The notes below the pieces were generated by a model. That model was not told where the DNA came from, searched no databases, and saw only the letters and a program-made list of their open reading frames with translations. From Ancistrus triradiatus (lineage: Eukaryota > Chordata > Actinopteri > Siluriformes > Loricariidae): 64,000 nucleotides of DNA. Every line of letters begins with the position of its first letter. Position 1 is the stretch's first letter. Positions 28,263 through 37,832 of this stretch are shown here, in pieces. A program made the translations under genes and the position numbers. The stretch spans positions 389,712 to 453,711 of the forward strand of contig JAJAGP010000365.1 in assembly GCA_025084515.1 (NCBI GenBank). The letters run 5' to 3'.

Positions 28263-31200
28263 TACACTTGACGATTTCCTTGTTTCTGAGTGTATTTGAA
28301 CTCTGTAACAATATGTTTGCGCATTTTTAAACATAATGTGAGGGTTAAGCAAAGCAACAAATGCTGTTTATAGCAGCAAAGCATGGCAAACACAACGGCA
28401 CTGGGAATTTGCACTGGGACGCTCTGGTGACATCACTGGATAGCCACTGACACATGGTGTAAGCTGAAGGGAGGAGTAATGTTGCAGAAAGACAGCAGGA
28501 ACGTTGAAGGAACGAGGTAGAAACACAGCTGGAGGGCTGCGTGGAGCACAGCGCTGTACCTGGATGAAGGAGATAATGTTTCCAGAGAAGAGTTTGTGGT
28601 TGTACTGGGAGCAAGGCCTGGCTTTCCTCACACGCACTGACCTACCAGGCTGCGTTCTGGGAAATACATACACGGCACTCCACTGTGACACTGGCATAAT
28701 TACACACATGCAACAAACATGCATATCGTATTCATACACACACAGTATTTACAATATGACATGCACACTGATGTCCTACATTAGCAGCCTTGCTATTCAA
28801 ATGATTCATTCTTTTGAAGCAACTGACACTGTACTACAATACTTAAAAGTTTCTGCAGGTGTTTTACTGAGTCAGAGAGTGAAAATCCAGATCAAGCACG
28901 CCAGTTTTGGCTGAGGATTGCTAAACATACTGCTAGCCCCAAAAGGCAAAAAAATGAGCACATGCTCTCAGAGTTTTGGCCAGTGTCAGCAGCGCACCTG
29001 TGTGTGAACAGCACACCAACCAAGGACAGATTAAAAAAATAATAATAAAAAAAAGAGATAATAATAAAAAAAATAAAAATAAAAATCCATACCTGGACGG
29101 ATCACTGTCAAATGCCTCAGCTGGAAGAAATAAGAGAGAGATAGTTACAAGTACAGTTCCTGGCAAAATGATAGAATTGCCACAATTAGAGGACATTGTA
29201 TGTTCACCCGGCTATTGTTTTTTTACTTTGGAGCAAATAAACACTTTACATATATGGCACCAAACATTTTCTGTTTCATAGCTGAACAGGTTAGCTTTGT
29301 GAAGCATACATCAAACAAATAATATCATTTTAATTAATGGAACTTTTCTGATATTTATCATAAATTGCAGGGGTGGGTATTGGAAAGGACTTCACGATAC
29401 GATACGCATCACGATACAATTATATCACAACACGATGCACACTGTGATATATTGCAATATTCCACATTGTTCACTGAAAATATAAAAACAGCTGAAATAC
29501 AAGTTACCGTGTACAATATGAGTCGTCTTAATTCATCACATCACACTGATAATTCAGCGAACAAATTGAGTCAAAACACTGTACTGCGACATCTACAGGA
29601 GCAAAGATTGTAGTTTACACCCCATTTACAGTGGTACTTGAAGGTTTGTGAATCGTTTAGAATTTTCTATATTTCTGCATAAATATGACCTAAAACATCA
29701 TCAGATTACCACAAAAGTCCTAAAAGTAGATAACGAGAACCCAGTTAAACAAATAAAACAATAATATTATACTTGGTCATTTATATATTGAGGAAAATTA
29801 TTCAATATTACATATTAGTGAGTGGCAAAAGCATGTAAACCTTTGCTTTCAGTATCTGGTGTGACGCTCTGTTTTTAGGGGCAGATAAGATCAACACTGA
29901 ACTTCTTGAACACAAATCTCAAATGCTTGTCTGCTTCATGGCTTGTGAATAAAAATCGCTTTGCTTCCAGGCAAGAATTTCTTCTAGAAGTCAATGCAGG
30001 TCCTTCACAACCAATTTCTGGAAGAACACAATTGCAAGGAACTGCATATGATGAACATATGGAGCAGAGTGGCACGCAAGAGGCCTTTACTCACTTCTCC
30101 TCACAAAGTTGTCTGGTTACAGTGAGCGAAAAGATACAAAAATTGAGTTGTTCATGACTCAAAACATGCTATTTGGTAAGATGAATCTCATTTCTGCCGG
30201 TATGTAAATTTTGCTAGGTGTCGTGTTCATCAAAGTACTTAGGAAGCCTTTGATGGGGACTGCGTGCAAGGTGTGGTTCAAGCTGGAGGAGGTTCTGTGA
30301 TGTTCTGGGGTGGTTTAATTATACAGAAATGGGTCTTTTGGTTGAGGTGGCAGTAACCACAATGCCTACATTGAGCTGCTGGACAAACAAGATTTTGTTT
30401 TTTGTTAATTATCTTACCAAGGAACACAACATTCCTATCCCTGTATTCCAAGACGACGATTCTCATGTTCACAGGGCTGCAAATGTGACTGATTGGCATG
30501 ATGATTACATATATCTGTAAAATCAGCAATAACTGTTTTTTTTTCATAGTTTGCCCTAGTTAACAATTAGCTTTAGCATTGTCCATGGCAGCTTACTAAA
30601 ATTCAGGGTCGCAGGGAGGCAGGGTCTAATCAGCAACACAGGGTGCAACCCATATAATGAGTGATTTAATCATCTACATTTGTCTTGGCTATGCTTATTA
30701 AATAGATTTTACGCACCTTTCTGTATGGCCTCCTTCATTAGATCGTGTTTGGCCTGAAGTTTGCAGATTAGGGAGCTACCACTGAGATATTCTTTTACTT
30801 TCTGAAAAAGGGAAAAGAGAACAAAACAAATTGTATTAAACATAATTACATTACAGGTCATCTTTAATCAGCTATTTGTGTTTTGATATAAATAAACTTA
30901 CACTGAAGTAGAAGGCCTCTGTCTCTTGCTGATTGGCTCTGCGTTTGGTCAGGCTGGGCTTGGGACTGGGGCCATCACCTGTGATCTCTACTGAGGGGCT
31001 GGCTGAGATATCTGGGGTAGGATTACAGTCATCATCAGATATACTCTCCAGCAGAGCAGCGTAGGTCGCCTTTAGGGTTTTACTGATCTGTGAAAAGTGA
31101 AAAATGAGGGTGGAATAAATGTAATGTCATCTTAAGAGACAACGAAAGACTGGAATGGTACACAAACTGAAATAGAAAATCTACCAAAAATACAATCAGT

Positions 31201-32127
31201 AAGATGTGTCTGGTCTTGTGCTGGATCTCCAATATAATGTAGTTGAGTGATGGGGAACAGTTTCAAATGCACATGTCCAAATCAAACAGCAATTGCACTC
31301 TACTTGGCTAGTAAATTTGTAAGAAATACCACAATCGAAACTCCAACAACTTTTTAGTTAACTTCCTTATATATATATACCACGGCTTGCTTCCATTGCC
31401 TGTGACAAACCCACAATCTCCCTGTCACCACCATATTTCTCAGAAAAGGCCTGGCAGTCTAGCATAAAGCAAAAGACTAGAACTCTAAAGCAAAATCAAT
31501 TTCCACAAACACTGTCTTTACCATCAAGAGTTGAGAATGATGTCTGTGATATGTTTATTTAATTAATGTATGTTGATATACACAGTACTGTGCCAAAAGT
31601 CTTAGCCCACCATTAGACTAGATATACCATTGCTTTAGCAATGGCATAATGACCATATATAAATAGTTCTCAGTCTTTTTATTTGAATTCAACCTGAAAT
31701 TACAGGAAATTTGTATGCAGTAATAAAATACTGAAAAACAGCTTCAATAGGCTACATTGCTAAGTATTTAGTGTGATCTTGAGCAATAGTAGCCACTGGC
31801 AGCTTCATCAGGATGTCAAGTTGACTCTTCTACTTTCTGAAGAAGCTTGAGCAGTAATGGCCTTTTTATAAGGTAGTTCCAAAGAAAGAACTTTTTTGGA
31901 AGGCCAACAGGGTGAAAAGGCTAAGACATGCTAAAGCCCATAAAGAATGAAGATCAGTAGAGTATTATGGAGTGATGAATCCAAGTTTGAAATTTCTTTG
32001 AAACAACAAATCTAATGGTGGCCTAAGACTTTTGCACAGTCATGATTATTAGGGCCTTGAACTTTTTAAATTACCGTAGTCATGATTAATTACATTTTTG
32101 TATATATTTATATACATATACATACGT

Positions 32128-32183
<56 letters not shown>

Positions 32184-35100
32184 ACACACTAAAAGGTAGT
32201 GTGGTAGCTTTGCATGAGGATGATCGGGCTATAATTCTCATCTGAATTTGTGGAGTTACTACACACTATTACGTACGTTTCAGTCACAAGTAACGTTTTG
32301 TCTGGTGTACATGTAAGGCAACAATTCTTGATCTTATTTGGTCTTCAAGTAATTTCCGCAAAGCTTTGATCTATGTTTTTTGGTTCAATATCATGCTGCA
32401 GTATGGCTCCTTCTCAGCAATGATCCAAACAAGCATTTTGACTAGTGGTCTCAGGCTTTTGGCCAATATAAGGACACTGTCAAATTAACACATACATACA
32501 CCACACTTTTATTTCCTGTTTGCATCTGTTTTGAGATATTTCTAGAACTTCCCTATAAATAAATAAAAGTGTCAGTTGTGATAGACCTTTTCTTGACGCA
32601 GTCAAGCTATAAATGGTCTGCAACCAATAATACCTGTCTGCAATTACACTGCAACACTACCAGCATGTGGCTGCTGTTAAACAGCAGCTATATCTTTTCT
32701 TTCATTACCAGTATATGATTACACTGCACGCAGTGTTTCAATAGTACAATACTGTTTTACTGTTAGATACTGTACATGGTGGGACACAATTTACATAGCA
32801 ATGGAAGTTCCTCCGGAAATGAGAATCCATTGTCATAGTGACAATGATCAGAATAATGCATTTACTGATGATGAATGAACGACCACTTTCCATTGAATTC
32901 ATTACTATGTAATAGTTGCAGCAATGGCCATGTCAAATTACAACCACTTCACTGTACAGTTTGTTTCTGTAAATCAACAGCAATTAATCACAACTGAGCC
33001 ACCAGTAAAATTGAAGTAGTTTTGGCAGTATCTGTTTTGTAATTATATGTGGCATTTTGATTTATACTTGAAAGTGTGCAGCACGAATACATGGAAAATA
33101 CACAAAGTGAAGAAAGCAGTACAAGAAGTTCTGTATGATGACCCTGTGATGGATAGCTTAGGCCCTGTGTTCTTCTGCGTTCCCTGACCAGAAAAAATAA
33201 GATGAAATCGAGGGGTTGGTGCTATCTGAAATCATACTTTAATGGGTAAATATAGAAACTTCTAATGATGGGTGCAGAATTTTAATTTGTCGATTATTTA
33301 TTATTTAACATTGATTCTTAGCACTGTTTTCTTTTCATAAGTAATTTGACATGGCATAATACCAATGTTTCTACTTATTATTTACTTTACGTATCATTTA
33401 TTGCAGCTCTTTATGTGAAGTTGGGTCTATAATAAACAGCATAATAAAAATGAAGGCATTTTTTCATATACCTCTTCTGTTTCCAGGGTAACAGTGGCCA
33501 GCCTGGACTGAAGCTGCTGGTATCTGGTCTCCATCTCATACCTCACCTGACAGTCTGCACTCACTTCACACACCTGCCACACAAACATGCACACACACAC
33601 AAACAGCTGATCAAACCTAACCAGTGCAACAAAGAATCATAGACTACATCAAAAACCCACAGCCCAGAGATGGAACAGGGTGAGCGTTTGTATTTCTTAC
33701 CTGGTCGCCTTCATGCGGTTGATGCTGGAATCGAAAAGGCAGGCAGAAGGCAGTGTTGTGGGCCTGCAGCAGGGCATCTCGGTCATGGCTTTGGTCCAGA
33801 GAACTCACCGCGTTCTCCAACTGCTGCAGGCCATTCTTCAGGTTCTGTTGTGCCCTGTTTCTGTTGGAAAGGTAACCACGCATCACCCGCGTGACAGAAA
33901 GATGATAGCCAAGATCTGTGCACTGCAAATACACACAAAGAACTGAGATAAATATTAAAACACTAAAGGTGAAAGACTAGAATTTCTATAATATGGTATA
34001 GAAGTGCAGACTTGTTTGTTATGGATGATACATAAACCACTGATTGGTAGCACAATATTAATTCAAGCATGAGCAAAACTGATTTAGCTTTGTAAATGCT
34101 GGAAAAGAACACAGACATACACACTAGATAGAGTAACCAGTTCACCTAATTTCATGTTTTTGGGAGATGGAAGGGAATACCTGAAGTATACCCATGCAGA
34201 GAGTATGGTGAAATCTTAAAAACTAAACCCCATAGGAAACCTGTTATGTGAACTAAAGAGGAGGGTGCACAAGAAAGGACCTAGGACCCTGAACAATCTG
34301 GAGATATTCTGTAAAGAGGAATGGTCTCAAATTCCGTGTTTTGTATTCTCTGACCTTATAAGATCTTATAGGTGAAGGTTAAGAGCTGTTTTTCATTTAA
34401 AACTGTACAAAGCATCAAATGCAGCAGTGGAAATAATTGTGCAACATGGTTTTGTTAAAAATAATTATTTCATGATTCTTTTTTTAATCCCCAAACTAAA
34501 TCCCCAGAAATCTGAAGTGAAAATAAAAATCAAAACTACAATGCTGTGGACGGCTTACGGTATTTTCCACCCATGGTACATAACCATGCCATCTGACCAC
34601 AATTACCTGAAGGGAACTGAGCAGCTGCAAGCCAAGAATAAGGAACCAAAACAAATATCCCAGTGAAACGGAAAGTAGACAGACTCGGGTTGTGCGGTAT
34701 ATCAGTCTATGGCACTCACGTCAATCAGAGTGCAAATGTCCTCGAGATAGTATTTATTCATGGCAGCGTTTACTGCTGCGAGGTTGAGCAGGTAGTCGTT
34801 GCGAGCTTTAGTGCACTTCAGCTGAGTCTCTTGTACTTTCCCTTGCCTCTGCACAATACACAAACACACACAGGAAACAGTGGGTTACAGATACATGCCG
34901 AAAGATCTTCCTGTGCCATCTTCAGAAAGATTAATAGTAAACAAAAAAAAGCCCCACCTTCTCCATCAGCCTTTCGATCTTCTTCACTGTACTGCGCCTC
35001 TGCCCTCCTGACTGGCCCTCCTGTCTCTCCTCCAGTCGCGTGGCTTCTTTAAGCTTGCCTTCAGCAGCGAGACTCTCAGTGTGATACTGGTGATAAGTCT

Positions 35101-37714
35101 TTAAAGCCTGTAGTGAACAACAACATCAATAATGATGCACATTAAAAATTAATGTGACTGCATTTGTACACAATTTGTCTGACTGTGGATTGGTGGAATC
35201 CAAACTCTTTAGACATGGTTTTTAACTTTTTCCAGCCTGATGAGCATCAACAACTTTTTCTGAGGCTTTTTCTGATGCACTTCCACAAACATGTTGTGAA
35301 GAGCAGACTTTGATAGATCCCTGTTCTTTAAATAAAACAGGGTGCCCACTCACACGATTGTCATCCCATTGATTGAAAACACTTGACTATAATTTCACCT
35401 TCAAATTAACTGCTAATCCTAGACGTTCACATACTTTTGCCACTCACTAATAAGTAATATTGGATGGTTTTCCTCAATAAATAAATGACCCAGTATAATA
35501 TTTTTGTCTCATTTGTTTAACTGGGTTCTCTCTGAGAAAATTCTACAGAGTTCACAAACTTTGAAGCACCTCTGTAGGTCTGTTTCTTACCCTCACAGAT
35601 ACACACTCAAACAGGCCAAGGACCTTGAGCTTCTTGCAAAAAGTAAGCTGTTCTCTGAAGGGCGATTTGCTGAGAGACTGTTTATCCAGGAGATGTGACA
35701 TGAGACTGACCACAGAAGAGCACTGGGTCTTTCATGGTCCTCACAAAGACACTTTAATTGAGAGCCTTACATACAGTGCACAAAGACCATTACAAAAGAC
35801 AAACATAAACCCCAGATGCACAGTGACAAGGAAATTTTACCTGAGATTAACTTATAAAGAGATACGGAGAGAAATCAGTCTGAAATCACACTAACGCACA
35901 AGTACACAACTTTCAAGCACCACTGTACCTGCTTAATCCAATTCACTGTTTCACAGGACCAGGCCTACCCGGCAGCACACAGTGCACGCACACACATTTT
36001 GGAACATTACTACAGGAACTGACTTCAAATTGGCCATAAGAACATTGATGTTTTGCGATAACAGGCATCCCACCTCTCCAAGAAGTTCTTGGAGTGTCCT
36101 ACATTTTATACTGGCTTCTTTCACTTTCTTTCTTATACGCTTCATCCTGGACAGGGTTGCGAGAGAGCCGGTGCCTAGCCAGCAGGGGGACAAGGCAGGA
36201 ACAACCCAAGACAGGGTGCCATACACTCGTAGGGCACATACACTCACACACTCTGGGCACTTTAGAGACACCAATTAACTTAACACGCATGTATTTGGAA
36301 ACCAGAGTATCCTTGTGAACATGGGGAGGTTATACAGACTCCACACAGAAAGGACCCAGACCCCTCCACCTGGGATTGAACCCAGGACCTTCTTGCTGTG
36401 AGACAACGGTGTTACCTACCTAGCCACCAAGCCACCGTGCCGCCTAGGGGCTCCCTGACACCTGCAAATTAAATGAACTAGCTGGCTAGGTGTTATGGAG
36501 TTCAATCCCATGAGTAAAATAAAAGTTGGCTGCATTTACTCTTTTCCCACTCACTTAATAATGCTGAAAAATCTAACTCACCGTCTGCAGCTCTGTGGTG
36601 ACCTTAAGGAGCTCATCCTGCATCTGAAGACCCACTTCCTTACTCTGCAAAATACAGTCCGAGAATCAGCCAACCTGCACGAGTGAGTACAAGTGAGAGA
36701 ACACATTGCTATATGTAGGCACCTTCTTGGCTAGGCGGTGGGTATCCTCGATGCAGTGACTTAAGCGCTGGTTGAGGGTGGTGCTGCAGATCTCACTGAG
36801 CGAACTGTGGTCTCGGCTCTCCTGCTTGGTCTGTGTAAGCAGCACTGACCAGCATTGAGACACAGACTGGTCCATCTGCTCCTTCCTGTTAAATGAAGCA
36901 CATGGGTGAATATCTAGCCAATATTCTCCCAATATACCAATCTGCTTACTCATCTCCCCTACCAAAATGTGGGCCAGGCTAACATTTGCTTTCTCTAACA
37001 TGCATAAAGCCTTACATAAGTGCTTATGTAATGTTACAGATCTGCATTTCACCTGGCACATACCTAGTCGACATGGTTACACACAGCCGCATCATTCAAC
37101 CAGTAGTGTATCTGGACAACTCAAAGCATATCCACAAGTGACAGGTCAGAGGTCAGAGTATATCTCTAGCTGACCTTGAAATACCACCCTTAACCACGTC
37201 TTTTAATTTCGTATAACAAGGTCAGCAATGAACATATCCAGATATTTGTATATTTTCTTCTCTTAGCCCATGCCACTGGCACCGTCAAATACATTGAATG
37301 TGAGTAAACATATCATACACAGTTTTCCATGCGCCAATGCATCTTAACAGTCATATTAATTTTGGTAACACCCACATGCATGGGTCATGGATCAGTAGTT
37401 AAGGCTCTGTACTACTAGTCCTGTCACTCACACAAACCCTGGCCCCCAATAGTGTTTAGCTCTTCTCTTATTTCGGTAGTATTAACACACCGACCACCAT
37501 ATCCACAAATGTTTGACTGAATCTCTCACAACAGTCCCTGTTCCAAGAGTTAAAATTTGGGTATGCACAAGTTCTAATCAAACATAGCATATGTGCAATT
37601 TCTACTACAACACTGTATGCGCGATTTCTACGAAAACACAGCCTATGAGCGATTTCTAATAAAACACAACATATATATCTCTCTCTCTCTCGCTCTTATA
37701 TACACACATACACA

Positions 37715-37795
<81 letters not shown>

Positions 37796-37800
37796 TACAT

Positions 37801-37832
<32 letters not shown>

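Noticed and set aside
28368..28739. 123-codon minus-strand frame
   Set aside because: Only 28560-28656 matches ARHGAP4; the rest is read-through of the flanking introns.
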